DNA of 64,000 nt from RFPI01 sp964470195 (GCA_964470195.1 CAYYBG010000002.1:1-64000); one strand, 5' to 3'; counted from the first letter of the stretch, positions 33,339 to 42,941 are shown. A program made the numbers and translations. Notes: generated by a model from the letters alone, not told the origin.

Positions 33339-34202
33339 TTACTTTTTGATTGAACTTAGAACAGCAAGTCGTTTTTTTGCCAAAGGAATCACATCACTAT
33401 CAGGATGTTGCGCTATCAAATCTCGCAAACTTTGCTTGGCCGAGGCAATATCCGACAACTGAATCTGACAGTTAGCTATCATCAGCTTAGCCTCGGGTAT
33501 TCTTATACTGTCTGGATAGAGACTGATTAGCTTTTGCTGAGTTGCGATAGCGGCTTTAAAATTTTTCAGAGAAAACTGACTCACTGCAAGCTGATACTGC
33601 GCCTCCGGTAAAAGCTTACTGGCTGGATTGCTCAGGATAAACTGATTCAAACTATCAAAAGCCAGTTTGAACTGACCCTCACTCAGTTGTGCCATTGCGT
33701 CATCGAATTGTTTAGTTTCAGTAGCTTTGGCTAAATCTTCACTACTGACAGTTGGCGCAGTCGGAAGAGCCGCTTGGGTTTGATTATCTGCTGCAGTTTC
33801 TAATTTTTTTAGACGACGATCAATATCTTCATAGAGCGATTTTTCTCTTTGCAGAGCCAAATCGAGCTGATGTTGAATGACTTCTAAATCACCCTGCAAA
33901 AAACTAGCTTGGCTACTCAGTCGCTCGACCTGCGCAAGAAGGTCAATCAGCGCTTGATTTTGTATCGTTAGTTCAACACCTTGAAGGCGATTTTCCAACG
34001 ATTTAATAGCGCTGGTTAACTCTTTTAGCTGATCATTGACTTGCTGTTTTTGTTGCTCGGTTTTTTCCTGCAGTTCTTTGATGTCTTTACGGGCACCAGA
34101 ATCTTCCAGAAACGCTAAAGCGTTTCCGGAAGATGCCAGCAAAAAAATTACTGCAGTTAGATGCCCTGATAATTGACGGGCAGTCATATTGAAATGAATC
34201 AC
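33339..34202 (-). CDS. cpoB: Cell division coordinator CpoB (YbgF)
   Basis: A 287-residue periplasmic protein with a signal peptide (about residues 1-30, ending SGNALA), a coiled-coil trimerisation region (about 35-120, heptad-rich KELQEKTEQQKQQVNDQL) and C-terminal TPR repeats (about 165-285). CpoB links the Tol-Pal machine to peptidoglycan synthesis at the septum. It lies seven bases after pal, in its usual place. Confidence 0.94.
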   Translation of the reverse strand: MIHFNMTARQLSGHLTAVIFLLASSGNALAFLEDSGARKDIKELQEKTEQQKQQVNDQLKELTSAIKSLENRLQGVELTIQNQALIDLLAQVERLSSQASFLQGDLEVIQHQLDLALQREKSLYEDIDRRLKKLETAADNQTQAALPTAPTVSSEDLAKATETKQFDDAMAQLSEGQFKLAFDSLNQFILSNPASKLLPEAQYQLAVSQFSLKNFKAAIATQQKLISLYPDSIRIPEAKLMIANCQIQLSDIASAKQSLRDLIAQHPDSDVIPLAKKRLAVLSSIKK

Positions 34203-34209
34203 TTAAAAT

Positions 34210-34755
34210 TTAGTCATTGTCATAAACAATGTCTACACGACGGTCTTGTTGGAAACAAGCTTCGTCTTTGCAATCATGGGCTTTTTCTTCACCATAGCTA
34301 ATCGTTTCAATACGTGTGTCGGGAGCACCATTCAGATTCATGGCTTTTTTCACAGAAACTGAGCGACGTTGACCTAAAGACAGGTTGTACTCTCTTGATC
34401 CGCGGTTATCCGCCCCACCTTGTAAAGTCACTTTTGCATCCGCATGTTCTGCCACATATTTACCATGCGCAATCACCAAATCACGGTATTCTGACTTAAC
34501 CTCATCTTTATCAAAATCAAAGTAAATAGTGCGTTTAGACAAGATATTGTTTGGGTCTTTTAATGGGTTATAAGCTACTTCATCAGCTTTAGCTGGTGCT
34601 GTATCAGTCACTTCTTCGGAAGGCGCTGGTGCCGGCTCTGGTGCAGCCTCTGTAACAGGAGCAGGTGCAGCTGGTTTATCTTTGACAGCGTTGCTAGAAC
34701 AAGCGGCTAATAGGGTCAGAAAAACCGCACTCATGATTAACTTTTTATCCATCAT
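34210..34755 (-). CDS. pal: Peptidoglycan-associated lipoprotein Pal
   Basis: A 181-residue outer-membrane lipoprotein. The lipobox LLAACSS gives the acylated cysteine (near residue 19), a Pro/Ala/Glu linker follows, and the OmpA-like peptidoglycan-binding domain has IYFDFDKDEVK, VTLQGGADNRGSREYNLSLGQRR and RRVDIVY. The middle Cys pair (HDCKDEACFQQ) is as in betaproteobacterial Pal. It forms the Tol-Pal trans-envelope system with tolB upstream. Confidence 0.96.
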   Translation of the reverse strand: MMDKKLIMSAVFLTLLAACSSNAVKDKPAAPAPVTEAAPEPAPAPSEEVTDTAPAKADEVAYNPLKDPNNILSKRTIYFDFDKDEVKSEYRDLVIAHGKYVAEHADAKVTLQGGADNRGSREYNLSLGQRRSVSVKKAMNLNGAPDTRIETISYGEEKAHDCKDEACFQQDRRVDIVYDND

Positions 34756-34818
34756 CTTCTCCTTAAATTAACAATACAAATTGACTAAATAATGTGCGAA
34801 AAATTGCAAGAATATTTA

Positions 34819-36102
34819 TTACTTGACCCGAGGACCCCATGCAGGTTCCCGAATATCTGCACCACCATCATTAAATAATTGTTTTATTTTACCGTCAGTT
34901 GACACCGCTGCCAAACTGCCTTTTCCACGAATTTTACTCGCGTACAAAATCATGCGTCCATTAGGTGAAAAACTAGGCGATTCATCTTCGGTATTATTTC
35001 CTAACACCTGAGTAATTGCATTCTGTAAATCCATCACAGCCACCCTAAAACCCTCAGGAACTTGCTTGATAAAGCCAAGCAACTTGCCGTTAGAGGAGAG
35101 ATGAGGACTTACATTATAGCCTCCCTCGAAGGTCACGCGTTTGGCTTCACCTCCGGCAACAGGCATGGCGTATATTTGTGGCGCTCCACCTCGATTTGAA
35201 GTGAAATAAAGTGTATTGCCATCAGGCGACCATGCTGGCTCGGTTTCAATCATAAGATTAGATGATAATTTTTTTAATCCAGAGCCATCCGCATTAATCA
35301 AATAAATTTGCGAATTCGCACTGTAGGTTAATACAATCGCTAATCTACTTCCGTCTGGTGACCAAGCAGGTGCGCTATTGTTACCCTTAAAGTTAGCAAG
35401 AATATGCCGTTGACCAGTCAAAAGAGATTGCACATAGATGACGGGTTTCTTTTTCTCAAAAGACACATAGGCCAGCTTGCTACCATCGGGAGACCAGCTA
35501 GGGGAAATAAGTGGTTCTATTGACGAGACTACCGTTTGCGCGCCAAAGCCATCCGCATCGGCAACTTGTAACAGATATTTATTAGCGGTTTTGGCAACAT
35601 AAGCGATTTTGGTAGAAAAATCTCCAGGCTCTCCAATCAATTTCTCGTATATCAAATCAGCAATTTTGTGGGCAGTTGCGCGTTCTTGTCTTTGGCTAAT
35701 ATTGAATTCCATCCCCAATAACTGATTTTGCTTGAGTACATCAAACAGACGAAACGTGACGCGCAGACGATTCCCTGACAAAGGCTCAACCGTTCCTATG
35801 GTCAAAGTTTGCGCTTGAATCGCTGTCCAATCGGAAAAATTAATTTCTGCAGGACTATGCGGAATAACATTAATACCGCGTGTTTCTAGTGTTTTAAATA
35901 AGCCACTACGTTTTAAATCCGCCTCAACAATAGCGGAAATTGAAGATGGATTGCTTTGATGGTCTTGCGATTGAAACGGTGCAACGGCAATAGGAATTTG
36001 ATTAGCAGCGCCACCGACAATCTCGATGGTTAAATCAGCCCATACTGCTTGACAAAAAAATGCCATACAGACTAAGCAAGCTAATATCAGGTATTTTTTC
36101 AT
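34819..36102 (-). CDS. tolB: Tol-Pal system beta-propeller protein TolB
   Basis: A periplasmic protein of about 427 residues with a signal peptide (MKKYLILACLVCMAFFCQAVWA), an N-terminal D1 domain and a C-terminal six-bladed propeller of WSPDG-type repeats (SPSWSPDGSKLAYVS, APAWSPDGSRLAIV, EPAWSPDGNTLYF). ATG 36102 is chosen because the signal peptide starts there; the frame is open to an ATG at 36171 that overlaps tolA. Confidence 0.95.
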   Translation of the reverse strand: MKKYLILACLVCMAFFCQAVWADLTIEIVGGAANQIPIAVAPFQSQDHQSNPSSISAIVEADLKRSGLFKTLETRGINVIPHSPAEINFSDWTAIQAQTLTIGTVEPLSGNRLRVTFRLFDVLKQNQLLGMEFNISQRQERATAHKIADLIYEKLIGEPGDFSTKIAYVAKTANKYLLQVADADGFGAQTVVSSIEPLISPSWSPDGSKLAYVSFEKKKPVIYVQSLLTGQRHILANFKGNNSAPAWSPDGSRLAIVLTYSANSQIYLINADGSGLKKLSSNLMIETEPAWSPDGNTLYFTSNRGGAPQIYAMPVAGGEAKRVTFEGGYNVSPHLSSNGKLLGFIKQVPEGFRVAVMDLQNAITQVLGNNTEDESPSFSPNGRMILYASKIRGKGSLAAVSTDGKIKQLFNDGGADIREPAWGPRVK

Positions 36103-36160
36103 CGCTGTTATGTAAGAAGTTTTATAAACGTTGATTGAGATTATTATTTTACCAAACAAA

Positions 36161-36949
36161 TTATTCTTCATTCGGCCTGAATTTCAATTTTAGCTCCCTG
36201 AACTGAGTGAATAAATCTGCTTGTTTAGGAACAGGAAGAGGCTGTGATTCGAGAATAGCGCGCTCCACAGCATCATTGCATGCCCCATTAGCATTACTGA
36301 CAATAAGTTTTGGCGTACCAATCAGGTAGCCCGTTGGCATCAAATTAATCATAAACTGCAACTCTGGTTTACCATTGCCACAGACTTGTGAGTTCACATG
36401 TTGCTTGATTTGTGCAGTAATCAAACTGATATATTTGGCTATTTCACTGGGGTCTACAGTTGAGCCTTGTACTGCCACATTACTTTTCACCTCGGCAGGT
36501 GCGGCGCTTTTTGGTTTTTCCGATTTATTTAGCTGAGTATCTTCTTTAAGCAAAGACTCCTGAAGCTTTTTTAACTCACTATCAGTTTTTGGCTCGACCT
36601 TCTCTGGTTCAGGTTTCTTCTCGGCTAGTTTCTTTTTGGGCACTACCTTAGGTTCGGGTTTTACTGGATTTTTTTTGACTTGAATATCTACCTTAGCTGG
36701 CGGATCCGGTTCTATCTTAGGCTCAGGTTTTATCTCTTGCTTGGGTTCAGGCTTAATTTCAGGTTCTGGCACAGGTGCTGCCACGGGAATAGAGGGTAAA
36801 TGATCCCATAACTCTACCGTAGAAATTTGCATGGGTTGTACCGATTTCCAGTGGATAGAAAAAAACAATAGGATTAGCAGAACACTATGTACCAACAAGG
36901 TCATCAGACCAGCAAAGAGCGCCAAGGGTTTTTCGTGTTTTCGTATCAT
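36161..36949 (-). CDS. tolA: TolA, cell envelope integrity protein
   Basis: An inner-membrane protein of about 262 residues bridging TolQR to TolB/Pal. One N-terminal membrane span (ALFAGLMTLLVHSVLLILLFF), a charged helical domain rich in Lys/Glu/Pro (about residues 60-165) and a C-terminal TolA domain (YISLITAQIKQHVN to the end) containing the paired cysteines VCGNGK and NGACNDAV. ATG 36949 is chosen as the family start, ten bases after tolR; the open frame extends back into tolR. Confidence 0.94.
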   Translation of the reverse strand: MIRKHEKPLALFAGLMTLLVHSVLLILLFFSIHWKSVQPMQISTVELWDHLPSIPVAAPVPEPEIKPEPKQEIKPEPKIEPDPPAKVDIQVKKNPVKPEPKVVPKKKLAEKKPEPEKVEPKTDSELKKLQESLLKEDTQLNKSEKPKSAAPAEVKSNVAVQGSTVDPSEIAKYISLITAQIKQHVNSQVCGNGKPELQFMINLMPTGYLIGTPKLIVSNANGACNDAVERAILESQPLPVPKQADLFTQFRELKLKFRPNEE

Positions 36950-36959
36950 GCCAATTTTA

Positions 36960-37352
36960 TTAGCTAGGATTAAGTAGAAGTCCCGCTTTTGCTCCGGACT
37001 TTTTGAGTAATTCAAGGACGGCGACCACCTTTTCATAACTCACTTTTTTATCTGCACTGATTACAAAAGATTTCTCCGGCTGTTTGCTGATCTCTTGCTT
37101 AATTTTTGCCAGCAATTGATCATTTGAATACTCTTTGTCCTCAAAAAGGACTTTGCCACTAGACTCAATGGTAATCACCGATGGAGCGGTTGGTAGCTTG
37201 AGAATATCGCTCCCAACTTTAGGCAATTCAACCACACCCGGATTTGTCATCGGGGCCGTCACCATAAAGATCACTAACAAAACTAGCGTTACATCAATGT
37301 AGGGCACCACATTGATTTGATTCATCACGCGTCTCTTGCGTAGTCTGCTCAT
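36960..37352 (-). CDS. tolR: TolR, biopolymer transport protein
   Basis: A 130-residue ExbD/TolR protein with one N-terminal membrane span carrying the proton-path aspartate (NVVPYIDVTLVLLVIFMV) and a periplasmic domain ending SGAKAGLLL. It lies two bases after tolQ and works with it as the proton-driven motor for TolA. Confidence 0.96.
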   Translation of the reverse strand: MSRLRKRRVMNQINVVPYIDVTLVLLVIFMVTAPMTNPGVVELPKVGSDILKLPTAPSVITIESSGKVLFEDKEYSNDQLLAKIKQEISKQPEKSFVISADKKVSYEKVVAVLELLKKSGAKAGLLLNPS

Positions 37353-37354
37353 GA

Positions 37355-38062
37355 TTAACCTTTGCGTTGCAGAATATTTGTGAATTCCTCGATAAAACTC
37401 TCATAGCGGACTGCCAAGCGATCCACAGAAGAGGAAAATCGATTGTAAGCAATCACTGCTGGAATCGCAGCAAACAACCCTATTGCCGTAGCAATCAATG
37501 CTTCAGCAATACCCGGTGCAACCTGTGTCAGCGTTGCCTGCGCCATATTAGCCAAGCCTCTAAAGGCATTCATAATCCCCCATACTGTGCCAAACAAACC
37601 AATATAGGGGCTCACTGATCCCACAGAAGCCAAGTATGGTAAGTGTGAATCTAAATCATCCATCTCTCGGTTATATGCGGCTCGCATAGCACGACGAGCG
37701 CCTTCCATGACCGCACTCACTTCCATGCCACCTTGTTGTTTTAGGCGAAGAAACTCTTTAAATCCCGCTTCAAAAATTCTTGACATACCATGAGGCTGAG
37801 TACGACCTTGAGTGAGTCTTTCGTATAGCTTGTTTAAATCGCCACCCATCCAAAAATTATTCTCAAAATCTTCGGCTTCTTTCTCTGCTCTTTGCAAAGT
37901 CATCATCTTGATAAAGATGTACCACCATGAAATCACCGAAACCATTAACAATAGCGCCATAACAATTTGAACCGGCAGACTTGCGCCAGTAATGAGGGTG
38001 ACTAGAGATAAATCCGAACCCATAGACAGGCTGGAACTTACAGGGGCTTGTACCATACTCAC
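37355..38062 (-). CDS. tolQ: TolQ, proton channel subunit
   Basis: A 235-residue MotA/TolQ/ExbB protein with three membrane spans (near residues 20-45, 135-160, 175-200). It has the conserved YLASVGSVSPYIGLFGTVWGIM and PGIAEALIATAIGLFAAIPAVIAYN segments. Its start overlaps the ybgC stop by four bases (ATGA), so the two are coupled. Confidence 0.97.
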   Translation of the reverse strand: MSMVQAPVSSSLSMGSDLSLVTLITGASLPVQIVMALLLMVSVISWWYIFIKMMTLQRAEKEAEDFENNFWMGGDLNKLYERLTQGRTQPHGMSRIFEAGFKEFLRLKQQGGMEVSAVMEGARRAMRAAYNREMDDLDSHLPYLASVGSVSPYIGLFGTVWGIMNAFRGLANMAQATLTQVAPGIAEALIATAIGLFAAIPAVIAYNRFSSSVDRLAVRYESFIEEFTNILQRKG

Positions 38063-38511
38063 TCCATATTTTTAGTTTGATTGACTAAAGGGATACTTTC
38101 TAGTTGTGTTTGCATTGTCGGTGGAATGCGCGCAGGTTTAAATTTTTCTACCTCGACACAAACAATTTCCACTTCAGTATTTATCAGCATTTCATCATCA
38201 CGAAATATTTGCTGAACAAACTTTAAGCTAGCTCCACTGCGATTACTCAGACAGGTAACCACACGCAACTCATCGTCAAAATGTGCCGGTCTATGAAAAT
38301 GAAGCTGCATTTTCCGCACTACAAAAACAACAGAAAACTGTTCACGCATGTAGCTTTGCGCAAAGCCTAAACTTCTAAGCCACTCTGTGCGAGCACGCTC
38401 CATATAATTAAGGTATTGGCTGTGATAAACCACGCCACCAGCATCCGTGTCTTCATAGTACACACGCACAGGCCATGTAAAATGCTTGGCTATTCTGTCT
38501 CTGCCGTCCAT
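38059..38511 (-). CDS. ybgC: Acyl-CoA thioesterase YbgC, Tol-Pal associated
   Basis: A 150-residue hotdog-fold thioesterase. The catalytic motif is YYEDTDAGGVVYHSQYLNYMERARTEWLR-like, with the Asp of DTDAGG and the following His. YbgC is the first gene of tol-pal operons and acts on acyl-CoA or acyl-ACP near phospholipid synthesis enzymes. It starts 22 bases inside the end of ruvB. Confidence 0.94.
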   Translation of the reverse strand: MDGRDRIAKHFTWPVRVYYEDTDAGGVVYHSQYLNYMERARTEWLRSLGFAQSYMREQFSVVFVVRKMQLHFHRPAHFDDELRVVTCLSNRSGASLKFVQQIFRDDEMLINTEVEIVCVEVEKFKPARIPPTMQTQLESIPLVNQTKNME

Positions 38512-39536
38512 AAATCTCCGCTTGATAATCCATGTGGCAAAGCTAAACCAAAGTGTTCATAGGCCAATCGTGTTGCCACCCGACCTCGTGGAGTACGCAT
38601 CAAATAGCCTTGTTGTATCAAATATGGCTCAAGCACATCCTCTATGGTATCTCGCTCCTCACCAATTGCTGCGGCAAGATTATCTAAACCGACTGGACCA
38701 CCGTTAAATTTTTCTAATACGGATTGCAGGAGTTTTCTATCCATGACATCAAAACCAGAGCCATCAATATCTAACATTTTGAGCGCTTGATCGGCGATAT
38801 TTGCGCTCACAACACCATCTGATTTTACTTGGGCAAAATCCCGCACGCGACGTAATAATCGATTAGCAATTCGAGGAGTACCCCGTGAACGTTTGGCGAT
38901 TTCAAAAGCACCATCTTGCTGGATATCAACCTCCAACAAGGCTGAAGAACGTGTCACAATTTTGGCTAACTCTTCATGCGTATAGAACTCCAAACGTGAA
39001 ACGATACCGAAACGATCACGTAATGGGTTGGTCAACATACCAGCACGAGTGGTTGCGCCCACCAAGGTAAAAGGTGGCAAATCCAATCGCACAGAACGGG
39101 CAGCGGGGCCTTCGCCTATCATAATATCCAGCCTGTAATCTTCCATTGCTGGATAAAGTATTTCCTCAACGACTGGGGAAAGACGATGAATCTCGTCGAT
39201 AAACAACACATCATTCGGCTCAAGATTAGTCAGCATGGCTGCCAAATCACCAGCGCGCTCGAGCACTGGACCAGAGGTTTGTTTTAAGTTAACCCCCATC
39301 TCCTTGGCGATAATATGCGCTAATGTAGTTTTACCTAAGCCAGGTGGCCCAAACAACAGGACATGATCGAGCGCTTCGGCACGAGAGCGTGCAGCATTAA
39401 TAAAGATTTCTAATTGACCACGTGCTTTTTCTTGACCAACGTACTCATCAAGTACCTTGGGTCTTAACGCACGTTCGAGGCTGTCCTCTTGTGGCGTGCT
39501 AGCTTCTGGAGCAATTAAACGATCTTTTTCAATCAT
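38490..39536 (-). CDS. ruvB: Holliday junction branch migration helicase RuvB
   Basis: A 348-residue AAA+ motor. Walker A is FGPPGLGKTTLAH (about residue 62), Walker B is FIDEIHRL, sensor 1 VGATTRAGML, and the C-terminal winged helix ends RTPRGRVATRLAYEHFG. It overlaps ruvA by four bases and forms the ruvC-ruvA-ruvB operon that processes recombination junctions. Confidence 0.98.
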   Translation of the reverse strand: MIEKDRLIAPEASTPQEDSLERALRPKVLDEYVGQEKARGQLEIFINAARSRAEALDHVLLFGPPGLGKTTLAHIIAKEMGVNLKQTSGPVLERAGDLAAMLTNLEPNDVLFIDEIHRLSPVVEEILYPAMEDYRLDIMIGEGPAARSVRLDLPPFTLVGATTRAGMLTNPLRDRFGIVSRLEFYTHEELAKIVTRSSALLEVDIQQDGAFEIAKRSRGTPRIANRLLRRVRDFAQVKSDGVVSANIADQALKMLDIDGSGFDVMDRKLLQSVLEKFNGGPVGLDNLAAAIGEERDTIEDVLEPYLIQQGYLMRTPRGRVATRLAYEHFGLALPHGLSSGDLWTAETE

Positions 39537-40108
39537 GATTTAGCTAACAATTTCAGTGCTTGGCGTATACCTTCGGAAACATCTAAATCATCGCCTAATT
39601 GTTTGACTACCAGCAAGGATTCTTTTTCGCTATATCCTAACGCAACTAATGCATTAAGCACATCGTTCCCTATCGCCTTCACCCCTGAAGCAAGGGTGAC
39701 TGCCTCAGGCAGAAATTTATCTTTTAGCTCTAATAACAAACGTTCAGCGGTTTTTTTCCCTATGCCAGGGATACGTGTCAACAATCCCACTTCTTGCAGC
39801 GCAATCGCATTAGAAAGATCTTCTACTGACAAGCCACTCAATATTGAAAGTGCTGACTTTGCACCGATACCGTTCACTTTAAGGAGTTGTCTAAAAGCTG
39901 TGCGCTCACGCTCGCTAGCAAAACCATACAATAGTTGGGCGTCCTCGCGCACGACAAAGTGGGTCATCAATGAAATTGTCTCGCCCAAATCAGGTAATTG
40001 ATAGAAGGTACTCATCGGCACTTCACACTCATAACCGACGCCTTGACAGTCAACCAATACTAACGGTGGGGTTTTTTGCAATAACTTTCCATGCAGTCTA
40101 GCAATCAT
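39533..40108 (-). CDS. ruvA: Holliday junction DNA helicase subunit RuvA
   Basis: A 191-residue junction-binding protein with an N-terminal OB fold (IARLHGKLLQKTPPLVLVDCQGVGYE), two helix-hairpin-helix motifs (VNGIGAKSALSIL and IPGIGKKTAERLL) and a C-terminal RuvB-contact domain (ALVALGYSEKES). It overlaps ruvC and ruvB by four bases each. Confidence 0.98.
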   Translation of the reverse strand: MIARLHGKLLQKTPPLVLVDCQGVGYECEVPMSTFYQLPDLGETISLMTHFVVREDAQLLYGFASERERTAFRQLLKVNGIGAKSALSILSGLSVEDLSNAIALQEVGLLTRIPGIGKKTAERLLLELKDKFLPEAVTLASGVKAIGNDVLNALVALGYSEKESLLVVKQLGDDLDVSEGIRQALKLLAKS

Positions 40109-40668
40109 ATTAATCTTCCACCTTTTACTCGAAACCCTGCTGTGGCCAGCTGACCCAAGCCTTGCTCACTATGCGCATGGCAAATAGCACAGGCTAATGC
40201 ATCAGCTGAGTCAGGCCGTGGCAAGCCAGGGAGAGCTAATAAGCGCTTTACCATTTCCTGTACTTGTTGTTTTTGCGCGTGACCATTACCTACTACGGAC
40301 TGCTTAACCTGCAAAGCTGTATATTCTGCTACTTTCAAATCACGGATCACTGCAGCACTGATTGCTGCTCCTCGTGCTTGTCCCAACAATAATGTTGATT
40401 GCGGATTGATATTTACAAACACTTTTTCTATCGCCACTTCTTTGGGTTGATAGCTATCAATGACCTCAAACAAACTATCGACAATCACTTTAATACGCGC
40501 TGGCAATAACTCACGTTCGTCGGTTTTCACTCGCTCAGTGTTGATGGTGCCACTAGCAATGTAGAAAAGTTGTTCACCGCGTTTTTCAATCACACCAAAA
40601 CCAGTCAATCTTAACCCGGGATCTATGCCGAGAATCTTGATGCTTGGTGGTGGCGCAACAGTAGCCAA
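40105..40668 (-). CDS. ruvC: Crossover junction endodeoxyribonuclease RuvC
   Basis: A 187-residue RNase H-fold resolvase. Catalytic acids lie in ILGIDPGLRLTGFGVIE, VAIEKVFVN and PRPDSADALACAICHAH. It follows yebC by one base and overlaps ruvA, the standard order. Confidence 0.97.
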   Translation of the reverse strand: MATVAPPPSIKILGIDPGLRLTGFGVIEKRGEQLFYIASGTINTERVKTDERELLPARIKVIVDSLFEVIDSYQPKEVAIEKVFVNINPQSTLLLGQARGAAISAAVIRDLKVAEYTALQVKQSVVGNGHAQKQQVQEMVKRLLALPGLPRPDSADALACAICHAHSEQGLGQLATAGFRVKGGRLI

Positions 40669-40669
40669 A

Positions 40670-41395
40670 TCAATCCTCTATCACGGCAGAGGTGTATACC
40701 TCTTGCACATCATCCAAGTCATCTAAAGCATCAAGTAATTTTTGCATTTTAATACCGTCTTCCCCTGTCAAAAGCGTATCATTGGCTGCTTTCATAGTAA
40801 CCTCAGCTAACACGGGAGTCAGTCCAGCGCTCAGCAATGCTTGCTTGATTGCATCAAAGTCTTGCGGACCGGTAATCACTTCAATACTACCATCATCGTT
40901 GTTAATAACATCTTCTGCACCGGCATCAAGTGCAGCCTCCATCACTTTATCTTCACTTGTACCCGGGGCAAAAACTAGGCTACCACAGTGAGTAAACATA
41001 AATGCGACAGAGCCATCAGTGCCTAAATTGCCACCATATTTGGTAAAGGCATGACGAACATCAGCGACAGCACGATTACGATTGTCCGTCAGACAATCTA
41101 CCATTACTGCAGCACCACCTATTCCATATCCTTCATAGCGAATTTCTTCATAATTCACACCTTCAAGCGTACCTGAGCCACGTTTAATCGCGTTTTCTAT
41201 GTTGTCCTTGGGCATAGACTCAGATTTGGCTTTATCCACCGCCATGCGCAGACGTGGGTTTGAACTGATGTCAGCGCCACCCATACGTGCAGCAACAGTG
41301 ATTTCTTTAATCAAGCGCGTAAAGATTTTGCCTCTTTTGGCGTCCTGTCTTCCTTTGCGGTGCTGAATATTAGCCCATTTAGAATGCCCTGCCAT
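40670..41395 (-). CDS. YebC/PmpR family DNA-binding protein
   Basis: A 241-residue YebC-family protein with the constant start MAGHSKWANIQHRKGRQDAKRGK-type sequence and the GYGIGGAAVMVDCLTDNRNR segment. Members act as transcription regulators, and one branch has been linked to relief of ribosome stalling at proline runs. It heads the yebC-ruvCAB series. Confidence 0.95.
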   Translation of the reverse strand: MAGHSKWANIQHRKGRQDAKRGKIFTRLIKEITVAARMGGADISSNPRLRMAVDKAKSESMPKDNIENAIKRGSGTLEGVNYEEIRYEGYGIGGAAVMVDCLTDNRNRAVADVRHAFTKYGGNLGTDGSVAFMFTHCGSLVFAPGTSEDKVMEAALDAGAEDVINNDDGSIEVITGPQDFDAIKQALLSAGLTPVLAEVTMKAANDTLLTGEDGIKMQKLLDALDDLDDVQEVYTSAVIED

Positions 41396-41469
41396 TGATA
41401 TTTACCTCAATATATCTAATCGAAATGAAGACTATTTTAACATAGGCATAACCGCTACTTGTGATGGGT

Positions 41470-42387
41470 TTAATCTTGCCCCATGGCCGGATCAATCTCT
41501 TGATGCTGGCGTATAGCATGGTAAGAAATCATGATGAGTGCGATTGCTATTAGCACCATCCCCCACCCCTCAACCAAACTGGGGACCTCGCCTAATTGTA
41601 TCCAAGCAGCCAATACCCCGATTAAAGGTGCCAACATAGAGGTCATACTTGCCACCCCCGCTGCTAGACGCCTAAGCGCATACAGCCATAATAGCCATGC
41701 CAAGGCATTACAAAAAACTGCATTGAAAATAACAGCAGAGATGAGTGAACCTGTCCAATGAATAGGCGGTGCATCTACCCAAAATGCCACCATTACTAAA
41801 GGTATCGCGCCAAATAACATTTGCCACGCTGTCATCGTGATTAGATCCATATTCGGATGACGATGATGCATTTTTTTGGCTAATATCACAGCGATTGCCC
41901 AAGAGATGCCGCCCATCACAGCCAACATCATACTGAATCGATCTTTTCCTAGGTGAGATGGGTCAAAAATCAATAACAAACCCACTATCATCAATAAACC
42001 AGCCAGCCACTGTATGCCTTGTATTCGCTCTTTCAGCAGTGGCCATGCCAAAATCATCACCCAAAACGGCATGGTATAGGTAAGTACCGCTGTCTTACCC
42101 GCACCGCCCTCAACTAAGGCCCAAATAATCATGCCTGTAAAACCACAAGTTTGTAGTATGCCCAGCACAATCAATGAGGGAATTTGCTCAATCTTCATGG
42201 GTTTACGCATCAAGATAAGTAAAAGTATTAAGCAAAGTGCGCCAAAAAAAGTTCTCATTGCGCCAAACTGAAATGCACCAGCATCCACCAGCGCAAATTT
42301 CATGACAACCCAGTTGTATCCCCAAAGGATTGATAAAAGCACCAAAGCCATCAAGGCTTTTATAATTTCAGCTCGATTTTTTAACAT
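41470..42387 (-). CDS. DMT-family (EamA) transporter
   Basis: A 305-residue inner-membrane protein with ten hydrophobic segments and two EamA repeats (ILWGYNWVVMKFAL in the first and GGISWAIAVILAKK in the second). The substrate is unknown; relatives export amino acids or metabolites. It begins 12 bases after the marR stop on the same strand, so the regulator and exporter probably form one unit controlled at the dyad near 42922. Confidence 0.9.
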   Translation of the reverse strand: MLKNRAEIIKALMALVLLSILWGYNWVVMKFALVDAGAFQFGAMRTFFGALCLILLLILMRKPMKIEQIPSLIVLGILQTCGFTGMIIWALVEGGAGKTAVLTYTMPFWVMILAWPLLKERIQGIQWLAGLLMIVGLLLIFDPSHLGKDRFSMMLAVMGGISWAIAVILAKKMHHRHPNMDLITMTAWQMLFGAIPLVMVAFWVDAPPIHWTGSLISAVIFNAVFCNALAWLLWLYALRRLAAGVASMTSMLAPLIGVLAAWIQLGEVPSLVEGWGMVLIAIALIMISYHAIRQHQEIDPAMGQD

Positions 42388-42399
42388 CTAATGAACACC

Positions 42400-42921
42400 T
42401 TAATCAAATGCTGAAATACCAGCTTGAACAGCATCCAACAAATCATGTAATTGTTGATAACGTTGCTCTCCTATGGCCTGCATACACTCATTTACTCGAC
42501 GATAATAATCAGGCATCAAATCATCCAGCTTTTTCTGCCCTATTTGGGTTAATGTTACGCTAAAGCTTCTTCTATCATTTTCATCAAATTCACGAATAAC
42601 CAAATCATCACGCTCCAAACCGTCAATTAAGCGCGTCATCGTGGCACGGCTTACTCCAGCTTTTTCAGCTAAAGCTGAAGGCGTTAATGTGAAATTTTCT
42701 TCTCGCATTAGCAAAATCATTACCCACCAACGTCCCTGAAGCAGACCATGGCGAAACAAATATTGATCTAATGCTGTGGATAAATCTGAAGTGACACGTA
42801 ATAGACGCAAAAAAATAATAATGCTGTCTACATCCGCTTGAGGGTATCTTTGTTCAAATTTTTTCAAAATTTCTGGACTGGGCAAATCACGTAACTGCAA
42901 CATAATATTATTAATTCTCAT
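42400..42921 (-). CDS. MarR-family transcriptional regulator
   Basis: A 173-residue winged-helix regulator. The recognition helix region is LTPSALAEKAGVSRATMTRLIDGLERDDLV, and the wing is REFDENDRRSFSVTLTQIGQKKL, whose DxRxxxxxLT pattern is diagnostic. It is co-directional with the DMT transporter and probably autoregulates through the dyad overlapping its translation start. The ligand is unknown. Confidence 0.93.
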   Translation of the reverse strand: MRINNIMLQLRDLPSPEILKKFEQRYPQADVDSIIIFLRLLRVTSDLSTALDQYLFRHGLLQGRWWVMILLMREENFTLTPSALAEKAGVSRATMTRLIDGLERDDLVIREFDENDRRSFSVTLTQIGQKKLDDLMPDYYRRVNECMQAIGEQRYQQLHDLLDAVQAGISAFD

Positions 42922-42941
42922 ATAGTTAGCCAGCTAATTAT
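42922..42941. promoter_or_regulatory. MarR/SlyA-type operator dyad
   Basis: ATAGTTAGC-CA-GCTAATTAT is an inverted repeat with one mismatched pair. Its centre TTAGCCAGCTAA differs by one base from the SlyA consensus TTAGCAAGCTAA. It lies immediately upstream of the marR ATG, over the expected SD, and about 90 bases before the divergent CBS gene. Confidence 0.6.
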
